A stretch of 64,000 nt of DNA from Balanoglossus misakiensis. Lineage: Eukaryota > Hemichordata. Positions 25,552 through 34,197 of the stretch are shown piece by piece; within the stretch, counting starts at the first letter, position 1, and the number at the start of each line of letters is the position of its first letter. The stretch is taken from contig CM082589.2 of NCBI GenBank assembly GCA_040954595.2, positions 10,230,001 through 10,294,000 on the forward strand, written 5' to 3'. The notes beneath the pieces were generated by a model. It was not told the origin of the DNA and did no database searches. It saw only the letters and a program-made list of their open reading frames with translations. Made by a program: the position numbers and the translations under genes.

Positions 25552-28500
25552 ACACCATCACCGGGTCTGCAGAGAGTTGTCACAGAAGAAGATGGGGAAA
25601 GCCTCCTTGGTGACTCTACAACATGTCTGTTTTTTTTAACCAGCTTCTGGCCCTTGGCAAAAAATCTATTAGGCAAGTCTGTGCATTGAAGTCTTGCAGT
25701 GGATTGATATCCTCTACTTCAAAGTTTGTTGGCTCAGCTTTATATCTAAAGTGGGTGAGTGTGAACTAAATATGGTATATTCTTGACAATTATTGTTAAA
25801 CTATACCAACTGTAGTGTGCATTGTATGGACAATCACTATGCCAGTATTATTTAGATGAACAGGAAACTCTAGTTATAATCCTATGTGGGTGCACATTGT
25901 TCCTTTAGGTTTATAATAAAAAACAATAGTCAACTGAAATTACAAAGTTATCGGTATTAACATCTGTTTTATCGTGTCTTGGAGAAATCAACATGAAATG
26001 ATCAAATAAGCATGAATCTTTAAACTTTTTTTTTCAGGAATGCTCAGCTGGTCACCTTGAGTACGAATGGTGTTCACAACCAATTTTGAACAGGAGACTT
26101 CATAGTGGTGATCTCTTCACAGCAGCTGCCATTCTATTGTCTGGTAATAATTATGCCAAAATTAATTTTTTGGCAAGCATTCTGTCACTCAGAATTTGCT
26201 CCCAGAATACTTACAATAGAATTCAGAAAGCTTATCTAATACCATGTCTTGATGAATTTTGGATACGACAACAACAAGACATCATTGATTCATTTGATGG
26301 CCAAGAACTTGTTTTACTGGGTAATTTTTTAGCTTCATTGTTAATGACACGCACCTAATCTGATTGGCTCACCCCACTGATTATCCATCACATGTCGGCC
26401 AATGCACTTGTAATTTATGTCTAAAAGTTTATACTTACACACTCTATTCTGCTGATTTAGAAAAGAATACAATAGTTATTATTTGGTGGCATTTACTTCC
26501 TCATTTGCATCATTTCATACTCATTGTAAAATCATTGAATTGGAAATGTTCTCACTTATGCATACTTATGTATAATTTGACTGACATATTTACTTGATTA
26601 TGTCTCAGGTGATGGGCGAATGGATTCCCCGGGTTTTTGTGCGCAATATTGCACCTATACTGTGATGGAGGAAACCACCAAGAAAATTCTGTCGATAATA
26701 ACCATGGACAAAAGAGAAACAGAGAAGAAGTCAACAAACATGGAAAAGGCCTGCCTTGTTAAAAGTCTAAACCAGCTTCAGGAGAAAGGTGTAAATGTCA
26801 AAGAAGTCGTAACAGATGCCCACATGCAGATTACAGCTCTGATGAGTAAGTGTAATTTTATGATTTTAAGATGGGTCCCTAGGATCTTTTTGCCCGTTGC
26901 TATGGGCCTTTATAGGACATTACACCCCGATTTGGACTAAGCCGTTTTCAGAGTCTAACAAGGGGCTGGTAACTAGTTGAAAATCTGCACGATTGTGAGC
27001 GCGCGCCCCCTGACGCCATTGATATGCAAATTAGCTAGGTCAAATTTCAAAAGCCTAAGGCTTTTTATTCCGTGACCTCAAAAACGAACTTGATACGTAT
27101 TCATTAGTTGCTTGAACCAGGGAAGATCGTGACGGATTTTGTTTTCGAATATTATCGTTGTATCCTACGATTTCAGCATACCCGTACCACACCTGAAAAA
27201 GTCATCGATTTTGGGTGTTTTTGGACGCACTCTTCCACCGGTATCGCTTCTTAGCACGACGAAAACCGAAAAAACGATCCGTCACACTATGCGGAAGTGC
27301 GTTCTCAACAAGCAGGTCAAATTTGGCTGGCCTACGTCGCCTATGAAAAAAGCCTTAGGGATTTTCGTGAACGGTACAAAATCTCTGTGTACAAAACATT
27401 GGATATTTAGCGTTCGATCCAGTTACTGTGGTTACAGGACGCGCACGCTATCGGTGACTGCTGCTTTGCCGTATTAGCGTGGCGGCCTATGGCCGGGCGG
27501 TAGCTGCCGTAACCATACTCGGACAGGGGGTGTGCACACAATCGTGCGTATTTTTAACTAGTTACAAGCCCCTTGTCGGACGTTCATAACGGTTTCGATC
27601 AAAATTGAGTGTAGTGTCCTATAAAGGCCCATAGCAACGAGCAAAAAGATCCTAGAGACCCATCTTAACTTGGGTTATATGTTGCTTTGAAATGCCAAAA
27701 GCAAAGCTGTTATACAGGTCAATGTTGATTTTGTTTTTCTGAGATAATGTATTTGGCAATCATAACACTGTCATTTTGAAGCTCCATTTGTAATCACATT
27801 TACCCACTCTTATAGGAGACGATCACCCAGACATAAAACATTCTCATGACATTTGGCATGCTGCCAAGAACTTGTCAAAGAAGATCATAAAGGTTAGACA
27901 AACTTTTATTCTTGTATTCAGTTTTCATTTATCTTCTAAATATGTGTGACACTGACACATAACAATGTAAGGGTATAGAATGTTACTAACTGATCCTTCT
28001 ATCATTTTGGGTGGGGTGGGTGTCAAACTACCTTTGAAAATAGTTATGGCAATATTATAATTGTGCAGTTGTTATTTGCATCAGTAAATGTCACAAACAA
28101 GTTCAGGTCTATGGTGAATAGTTATGAACCATCAGTTTATATCAGATCATTGTGATAGTATTGTCATGATCACGTGATTGTCACATGGTCTGTATACGTG
28201 ATTTCCTGTAACTGTTAGTTCCCGCGTGGTTGTCATTCAATAAACATCACTTCTGTGGAACTCCGTCGTTGTCGACTGTCAATAACCCCTCCCCGGACAT
28301 CACATAAATGGCGACGAGGATTTAGTTGTCTAAATTAACTATCGAAGAACATACGCAAGCAACCTTTACGAGATTTGGTGACTTTTTAGCCGTGATTTGA
28401 GTGCATGAAAATGTCTACACCCGTAACGCTGTCCGGACTGCCAGGAGTGGCGGGATTCGACTGTGAAGGCGAACCGGAGGCTCTTCAGCAAAGGTGGGAG

Positions 28501-31500
28501 CGTTGGCTTCAGGAATTTGAACTGTTCGTAGCAGCTTCTGGTGTTTCAAATAATGCGCAGAAGCGTGCCTTACTTTTGCACATGGCTGGAGCGGGCATCA
28601 GAGACATTGTTAGCACTAAATCTGTAGATGAAACTGGTGACGTCACAAACTGCGCAACGTTGATAGCATGTTTGGATAAACACTTTCAACTGCAGAGAAA
28701 CGTTCCTATGGCGAGACAGAAGTTTTACAGCGCAACTCCCACGTCCGGGGAGACGGTCGACAGCTACGTAATACGTCTCAAGAACCTACTGAAAGACTGT
28801 GATTTTCCCGAGACGGAAAAAGACAACCAGATAAGAGATCGTGTCTTGCTCTACATCAGCGACAAGGTGCTAAAAAGCAAGCTGTATCGTGAAAAGAATT
28901 TGGACACTACCAAACTACTACAAATCATACGGTCGTATCACGACAAAGATGCACTAGTTTTGGTGTCTGGTACTCAAGCTGTGAGTGCAAATGCAGTCAA
29001 TATTGGCGGTAAACGTACGCGCGCCAAAAACAAAATGGCGGACTTAGCCTGTTTCCGTTGTGGAAGGAAAGGTCACATGCAACGTGAATGTCGCGCCAGT
29101 ACAAGTGGTAGTTCTCGCAATGCCGAACAAAAATCCGACCGGTGTTTCCGATGTCAAAAACCGGGACACAGAGCTGCAGACTGTCGTGCTAAGTGGGAAG
29201 ACTGTCCGTCTAAAGACAGTGAAAATGGCAACAGTCGAGGCAGTGGTGGTAACCGCAGCGCACGTGGACGTGGCCGTACGCGTGGTGATGGTCGCGGTAC
29301 ACACAAGGTAGCTCAGACGACTACTGATGCAAACGCCGATGGTGGCCATGCAGACGTCGAGACTGACGAGGAGAAAGCGTACTATGCTTTCAATGCTGCT
29401 TTCCGTGCTTCCAGTGGGAAGGACCTCACTGATACAGGTATTCAGATCGAGAATCAACACGTGCCGGTTATCATCGACAGTGGTGCTACATGTAATCTCA
29501 TTGGTGAAAGACAATTTCGCAGACTTGCTGAAAAGCGTGGTGTGAAAGTTCGAAATTGTAACAATAAAGTGTTTACCTATGGTTCTAGTAAACCTTTAGA
29601 TATATTGGGTAAATGTGCCTTACATGTTGAAGCGCCTACTAAAAAGAAATGTATTGCTGATTTTATAGTGATCAAGGCTGATCAACCGATTTTGTTGAGT
29701 CGGAGTACTTCTGAGAATTTAGATATGTTGAGAGTTGGAAATGTGAATCTGTACACGATAAATTCAATATCTGCTGATAATTCTTCGCCAATTCTTGCAG
29801 AATTGCGGAGGAAATATCCTGAGGTATTTAATGGGTTGGGTAAGTTAAAGGGCTACAAGCTCCATTTGCATATTGATGAGAGTGTCAAACCCATAGCCCA
29901 GTACCGGCGAATTCCTTTCAACCGCCGTGCTAAAGTTGTTGAAAAAACTCAACGAGCTTCAAAAGCTGGGAGTAATAGAGAAGGTTTCGGGTCCGACCTC
30001 TTGGGTCAACCCCCTTGTAACAGTACAAAAGCCTGATGGGGATATCAGACTATGTCTGGACATGAGAAAAGCAAATCAAGCCATTGTTAGGGAAAGACAC
30101 CCTGTTCCCACCATGGATGAAACGCTAGAGGAAATTTCAGGGGCCAAGGTATTTTGCAAGCTTGATATGAATATGGCTTTCCATCAAATTGAGCTCGATG
30201 AAAAGAGCAGGGATATTACAACCTTTTCAGGGCCCAACTCTTTGTATCGCTACAAGCGTTTAGTTTTTGGTGTGAACATGGCGACTGAAAAGTTTCAAAA
30301 TCTAATTAGCCAGGTTTTGAAGGGCTGTGAGGGTGCCCACAACATGCATGATGATATTAGAGTAGTAGCTGAAAATTATGAGCAGCTGCATGCCAGAGTT
30401 GGGAAAGTGATCAAGCGTTTTAGTGAGCATGGTTTAACGCTGAACTTTACAAAATGTAAGCTAGGAGACAGTATGATATTCATGGGTCACTTGATGACGG
30501 CCCAGGGTATGAAACTCACTGATGAGAAGGTCAAAGCTATTGTAAAAGCTCGAACGCCAACTGACAAATCAGAATTGAGAAGTTTCTTTGGGCTGGCTCA
30601 ATTTTGCTCAAAATATGTCGATAAATTTGCAACAGTGACAAGCCCACTGTGGGATTTGACTCGCAAAGATGCAAAGTGGAAATGGCTTCCCAAGCATGAG
30701 AAAGTATTCAATCTCATCAAACATAAATTGACCACAAGTCCATTCATGGCTTATTTCAAGCAGGGTGCTAAAACTCGAGTCACTTCTGATGCATCGCCCG
30801 TTGGTGTTGGAGCAATCCTTGAACAAATGCAAAGTAATGGTTCATATCAACCAGTGTACTATGTTAGCAGAAAGCTTACACATGTTGAGTCGAGGTACTC
30901 TCAGTTTGAGCGAGAGGCGCTTGGAGTTAAATGGGCATGTGAGAAACTTCAGCAGTTTCTGCTAGGCAGTCATTTTGAGGTCAGAACTGACCATAAGCCT
31001 TTATTGAAAGTATTCAGCCCTAACTCCAGGCCCCCTTCAGCTAGAATTGAGAGGTGGCTGTTATATATGCAACAATTTGATTATCATATCACCCATATCA
31101 AGGGAAAGAATAATTATGCGGACATGTTGAGTAGATTGCCCGTGGACGAACCATCTGACAACTATTGTAGAGAGACTGAAGATTTTGCATGTAGTGTTGT
31201 TTTAGAGGCTATGCCATCTGCTATCACCCCACGTGATATTGAGAGAGAATCTGCAAAAGACCAGAGCTTGCAATTGGTTGAAAAGTGTATTACCTCTGCA
31301 AATTGGTCAAAATTGAAGTCTTCACCCTATTGGCATGTGAAAGACGAATTATGGTTGTATGGCAGATTGATCATGCGTGGTAACAGATTGGTTGTTCCTC
31401 AAGTTTTGCAAAGAAAAATCTTGAAAATTGCACACCAGGGTCATCAGGGAATTGTGAGGACAAAGGCTCGTTTACGTGACAGAGTTTGGTGGCCAGGAAT

Positions 31501-33285
31501 GGACAGGGATGTGGAAAAACTGATACGATCCTGTCATCCATGTCAATTGGTCAGTGCCAGGCCAAACCCAGAGCCATTATTACCCACACAGTTACCTGAA
31601 GGACCATGGTTCGATTTAGCAGTTGATCTTTTGGATGTATGTGATGGTGAGAAATTACTAGTGGTAACTGATTTATACTCTAGATGGCCTGAAGTAGTTT
31701 TGTTAAAGAAAACAGATGCTGCCCATGTCATAAAAGCCATGGAAGCTATGTTTCTTACACATGGGTTGCCTTACTGTGTCAAATCAGACAATGGTCCACC
31801 TTTTACCTCAGCCGAGTTTGAAGGTTTCCTTGATTACTTAGGTATTGATCATGAATATTCCATTCCATACTGGCCTCAGAGCAATGGAAGTGTTGAGAGG
31901 CTGAATGAAATAATTTTGAAGTCTGTACGAATTGCTAAATTGCAAAAGAAAAGTTGGTACAAAGATTTGACACATTTTCTATTTGAATATAGAAATACAC
32001 CCCATACTGTGACAGGCATATCTCCTGCTATGGCTCTGATGGGAAGAGAGTTTAGGGACAAAATTCCTAGACTGAGAATTCCATCCCAAACAATCAATGA
32101 GTCTGATTGGCAAATCAAAATGAGAGAAAGAAACAACAGAATGAAAATGAAACAAAAGTTCTATGCCGACAACAGGAGACATGCCACTTCCTCAGATATC
32201 AGGGAAGGTGATACTGTTTTGCTCCAGCAAGCATTTAGGCAAAACAAACTCACTCCCAATTTCGAGACAGAACCATACAAAGTCATCCAGAAAGATGGAG
32301 GTGCGTTATTATTGGAAAACTCCAAAGGTGTAAAAAGAAGGTCCACTGGACATGTAAAGAAATATGTTGAGGAATATCCAGAATTTTCCTTCCAGGGCAC
32401 TGAATGGAACTCCAAACATTTGACATATGAACAACCTCAAAGGGTTCAAAATGGTGTTCCATCCTGTAACCCCCATATCCATGATTTGTCTACACATAAC
32501 AACCTGGATAACTTGCCAGTATAACCCGTCTGTTCTAGTCAGAAATCAACTGGACCAGCATGTCCTAGTCCTGTTTCACCTACTGGTACAGCATCGTTGG
32601 AAACGATTGTAAATGTTCCTCCAACAATGCCAGTGACAAATTCACCTAAGACAAATGTAAACCCCAATAGTACTGATGTGAGACGCTCAACAAGAATAAA
32701 ATCTAAACCTCCTTGGCACAAAGACTATTGCATGCCAGAAGGATAGATTATATTGACATAAGACTGTCCACAAACATTATGGAATGAGTTTCTGTAGAGC
32801 AAATTTTCTCTTGGAGATTTGTATTTTCCTAGTTATGAAGTTCTCAAGTTCTTGTTAAGGTTAAGGTTCTGTTTGTTTTCGTTTGTTAGAACATGATCAT
32901 TCACAAAGCATTACAATTTGACAGTGTTGGCAAATTTCATACTTTCCAAAGCGAGTTGTAAACTTAAAGTACAAGTTTTCTTCTAAAGTTGAGGAGATGT
33001 GATAGTATTGTCATGATCACGTGATTGTCACATGGTCTGTATACGTGATTTCCTGTAACTGTTAGTTCCCGCGTGGTTGTCATTCAATAAACATCACTTC
33101 TGTGGAACTCCGTCGTTGTCGACTGTCAATAACCCCTCCCCGGACATCACAATCATGAGTGTATTCTGTGTTTTTTTAAGGCTGCACAAAACAAAGAGTG
33201 CAAACCACTGCTGAAATGGGTGACCCACATTGTGAACCACTTTTGGTATTGTTGTCAAAAAGCATCAGATATGGACAAGTTTCTG
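22141..33285 (+). CDS. Kolobok-like DDE transposase gene, 11 exons visible, 3' end missing
   Basis: A spliced gene. Exons: 22141-22355, 22964-23074, 23331-23456, 23801-23914, 24788-24841, 25118-25216, 25455-25754, 26038-26320, 26609-26845, 27816-27892 and 33181-33285. All introns are GT-AG with matching phases. The first ATG sits in GTCATGGCGG and is followed by a basic KRKRARGR stretch. The middle is acidic, with an Asp run encoded by (GAT)n in exon 7. The C-terminal part has GDGRMDSPG and VTDAHMQI (candidate first and second catalytic Asp), then DIWHAAKNLSKK and HIVNHFWYCC. I associate this layout with Kolobok-type transposases, which insert at TTAA, as this element does. Exon 7 is one T short in a T8 run (25630-25637); with one more base the exons total 574 codons in frame. 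No exon for the third acidic residue is seen after 33285. A domesticated host gene is less likely given the adjacent TTAA terminus. Confidence 0.7.
24195..24340. repeat. Near-perfect hairpin in intron 4
   Basis: Arms of about 70 bp run from GAATCTCACAC to GTGTGAGATTC and centre on GAGCC-TGC-GGCTC at 24261-24273. Two or three mismatches are present. It lies within a 23937-24350 insertion-like stretch rich in GTGTGAGA words. It is probably part of a foldback MITE; its outer ends were not defined. Confidence 0.85.
26870..27664. mobile_element. 795-bp TTAA-flanked TIR element in intron 9
   Basis: The left end GATGGGTCCCTAGGATC and right end GATCCTAGAGACCCATC are inverted and flanked by TTAA (26866-26869 and 27665-27668). 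The inverted similarity extends over about 110 bp, past the GGGGCTGGTAACTAGTT / AACTAGTTACAAGCCCC words. The interior is GC-richer and has a 112-codon open frame (27139-27477) without recognisable domains, which I do not call a gene. TTAA targets fit piggyBac or Kolobok superfamilies. Its ends differ from the AGGGACAAAG family, so it is a separate family. Confidence 0.9.
28151..28304 (+). repeat. 5' LTR
   Basis: Starts TGTGATAGTA and ends GGACATCACA, with TG...CA termini. It contains an AATAAA signal at 28239-28244. It matches the 3' LTR along its full length. Confidence 0.97.
28309..28321 (+). promoter_or_regulatory. Primer binding site (tRNA-Ser)
   Basis: TGGCGACGAGGAT lies four bases after the LTR. 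It is complementary to the 3' end of tRNA-Ser(GCU) including CCA, as I remember that tRNA. Confidence 0.85.
28405..30036 (+). CDS. gag-pr: Gag-protease polyprotein of the gypsy element
   Basis: A 543-codon frame. Residues about 20-185 form the capsid-like region, with LQEFELFVAA near the N-terminus. It is followed by two CCHC zinc knuckles at C216 (CFRCGRKGHMQREC) and C247 (CFRCQKPGHRAADC), a Gly/Arg-rich basic stretch, and a retroviral-type aspartic protease with the D-S-G triad at D358. After the protease it enters the start of the RT region (PIAQYRRIPFNRR). It then leaves frame at an A6 run (29942-29947), and its last ~30 residues are out-of-frame sequence. Pol continues in the +1 frame. 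The ATG at 28405 (or 28411) is the first long-frame start, about 85 bp after the PBS. Confidence 0.93.
   Translation: MKMSTPVTLSGLPGVAGFDCEGEPEALQQRWERWLQEFELFVAASGVSNNAQKRALLLHMAGAGIRDIVSTKSVDETGDVTNCATLIACLDKHFQLQRNVPMARQKFYSATPTSGETVDSYVIRLKNLLKDCDFPETEKDNQIRDRVLLYISDKVLKSKLYREKNLDTTKLLQIIRSYHDKDALVLVSGTQAVSANAVNIGGKRTRAKNKMADLACFRCGRKGHMQRECRASTSGSSRNAEQKSDRCFRCQKPGHRAADCRAKWEDCPSKDSENGNSRGSGGNRSARGRGRTRGDGRGTHKVAQTTTDANADGGHADVETDEEKAYYAFNAAFRASSGKDLTDTGIQIENQHVPVIIDSGATCNLIGERQFRRLAEKRGVKVRNCNNKVFTYGSSKPLDILGKCALHVEAPTKKKCIADFIVIKADQPILLSRSTSENLDMLRVGNVNLYTINSISADNSSPILAELRRKYPEVFNGLGKLKGYKLHLHIDESVKPIAQYRRIPFNRRAKVVEKTQRASKAGSNREGFGSDLLGQPPCNSTKA
29927..32524 (+). CDS. pol: Pol polyprotein: RT, RNase H, integrase of the gypsy element
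   Basis: An 865-codon frame. The true pol product probably begins in the preceding frame, so the ATG at 29927 is nominal. RT spans roughly residues 10-190, and its catalytic box reads NMHDD (D142, D143) instead of the usual Y-x-DD. RNase H follows, with TSDAS near 287, EREALG and RTDHKPL. The integrase has an H-H-C-C finger (AHQGHQG ... CHPCQ, about 501-540) and a D567-D621-E657 triad with the typical 35-residue last spacing. A GPY/F-like segment (NFETEPYKVI) lies near the C-terminus. An in-frame TAA ends the frame at 32522-32524, although coding-like sequence continues to 32746. Confidence 0.95.
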   Translation: MLKLLKKLNELQKLGVIEKVSGPTSWVNPLVTVQKPDGDIRLCLDMRKANQAIVRERHPVPTMDETLEEISGAKVFCKLDMNMAFHQIELDEKSRDITTFSGPNSLYRYKRLVFGVNMATEKFQNLISQVLKGCEGAHNMHDDIRVVAENYEQLHARVGKVIKRFSEHGLTLNFTKCKLGDSMIFMGHLMTAQGMKLTDEKVKAIVKARTPTDKSELRSFFGLAQFCSKYVDKFATVTSPLWDLTRKDAKWKWLPKHEKVFNLIKHKLTTSPFMAYFKQGAKTRVTSDASPVGVGAILEQMQSNGSYQPVYYVSRKLTHVESRYSQFEREALGVKWACEKLQQFLLGSHFEVRTDHKPLLKVFSPNSRPPSARIERWLLYMQQFDYHITHIKGKNNYADMLSRLPVDEPSDNYCRETEDFACSVVLEAMPSAITPRDIERESAKDQSLQLVEKCITSANWSKLKSSPYWHVKDELWLYGRLIMRGNRLVVPQVLQRKILKIAHQGHQGIVRTKARLRDRVWWPGMDRDVEKLIRSCHPCQLVSARPNPEPLLPTQLPEGPWFDLAVDLLDVCDGEKLLVVTDLYSRWPEVVLLKKTDAAHVIKAMEAMFLTHGLPYCVKSDNGPPFTSAEFEGFLDYLGIDHEYSIPYWPQSNGSVERLNEIILKSVRIAKLQKKSWYKDLTHFLFEYRNTPHTVTGISPAMALMGREFRDKIPRLRIPSQTINESDWQIKMRERNNRMKMKQKFYADNRRHATSSDIREGDTVLLQQAFRQNKLTPNFETEPYKVIQKDGGALLLENSKGVKRRSTGHVKKYVEEYPEFSFQGTEWNSKHLTYEQPQRVQNGVPSCNPHIHDLSTHNNLDNLPV
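32525..32746 (+). pseudogene. Pol C-terminal tail after an in-frame stop
   Basis: It is in the same frame as pol, open for 73 codons and ends in a TAG at 32744-32746. It is Pro/Ser/Thr-rich, then basic (RRSTRIKSKPPWHKDYC), like the tails that close many gypsy pol proteins. This suggests the TAA at 32522 is a premature stop or is read through. Confidence 0.6.
32984..32997 (+). promoter_or_regulatory. Polypurine tract
   Basis: AAAGTTGAGGAGA-type purine-rich stretch immediately before the 3' LTR, the expected plus-strand primer site. The left limit is approximate. Confidence 0.7.
32998..33151 (+). repeat. 3' LTR
   Basis: 154 bp, identical to the 5' LTR by eye, and followed by the ATCAT target duplicate. 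Confidence 0.97.
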
Positions 33286-33495
33286 GTAAGTATTACTTAT
33301 CATCAGCTAGCCTAGATGTTAAAATGTGTGATACTATAGAGACTTCTTAGGGTAATCTTAAAAATTAATATTTGATAATAAATATTGAGACATGTTTTAA
33401 CATTCAATTGGATTGGTTGCTGCTGTTTTGCTGTGCATTGAACATGTCATAGTTCATGTTATTGCAATAGTGATTTATGGGATTGTAAACTTTAC

Positions 33496-34197
33496 TAGGG
33501 CAGAGAATAAGTACCCCTGGCCCTTGCTAGGGCAGAGAATTGGTACCCCTGGTTAATACTTGGCAAAAAGCAATTTTATTTTACATTGCTAATGAAATGG
33601 TGACACTGAATCTGATTCTTTGCATCAGGGTAAATGGCGATGCAAGCTTGATGATGCATCCCGGTAGATAGTGATGCAAACACTTCACTTTGACATGGGT
33701 ATTAAATGCATGTGGGGATTAAAAGTTGACTGAAAATCCCTGGGTTAATACAAGTCCAAAAGCACTGAAATTTGACATAGCTAATACAATGGTGACATTG
33801 AATGTGATTCTTTGCATTAGGGGAAATGGCGTAGCAAGCCTAATGATGCATCAGTGTAGATGGTGATCCAAGCTCTGCGCTTTGGCATACGTATTTAATG
33901 CATGTGCATGGGTATTTAATGTTGAATGTAAATTCCCAGGTTAATATATGCATGGGTATTTAATGTTGAATGTAAATTCCCAGGTTAATATATGCATGGG
34001 TATTTAATGTTGACTGTAAATCCCTAGGTTAATACATGGCCATAAGTACTGTAAGGGGTAGATGGTGATGCAAGCTCTGCACTTTGACATGGGGATTAAA
34101 TGCATGCTGAGGGGGATTTTAAGTTGTCTGTAAATCCCCAGGTTGATATGTGGCCAAAAGCACTGTAATTTGACATTGCTAATGATGGTGAGCTGTA
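33496..34197 (+). repeat. Satellite 1 fragments replacing the 3' end of the transposase element
   Basis: A short direct duplication around CTAGGGCAGAGAAT and GTACCCCTGG (33496-33550) leads into about three rearranged satellite 1 monomers. These include a three-fold ~53-bp repeat of ATGCATGGGTATTTAATGTT at about 33900-34020. The block ends in the same satellite-SINE junction seen at 17622. Confidence 0.85.

Larger units (their letters stand above)
28151..33151 (+). mobile_element. Ty3/gypsy LTR retrotransposon, 5.0 kb, structurally complete
   Basis: Two 154-bp LTRs that I read as identical (28151-28304, 32998-33151) bound a PBS, gag-protease, pol (RT, RNase H, integrase) and a polypurine tract. 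ATCAT is duplicated on both sides (28146-28150, 33152-33156). There is no env. It sits in intron 10 of the transposase gene in the same orientation. Identical LTRs imply a very recent insertion. The tRNA-Ser primer site, short LTR and gag with two zinc knuckles recall the Mag lineage; that placement is inference. Confidence 0.97.

Noticed and set aside
27139-27477. 112-codon ORF inside the TTAA element of intron 9
   Set aside because: No recognisable motif, and it lies within a non-autonomous TIR element. It is likely a chance frame in GC-richer DNA.
29044-29514. 156-codon minus-strand ORF in gag
   Set aside because: Antisense shadow of the zinc-knuckle and protease region of gag.
28405-32746. 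Gypsy element as an endogenous retrovirus with env
   Set aside because: Only about 250 bp separate the pol tail from the PPT, with no third ORF, signal peptide or membrane segment. It is a retrotransposon without env.
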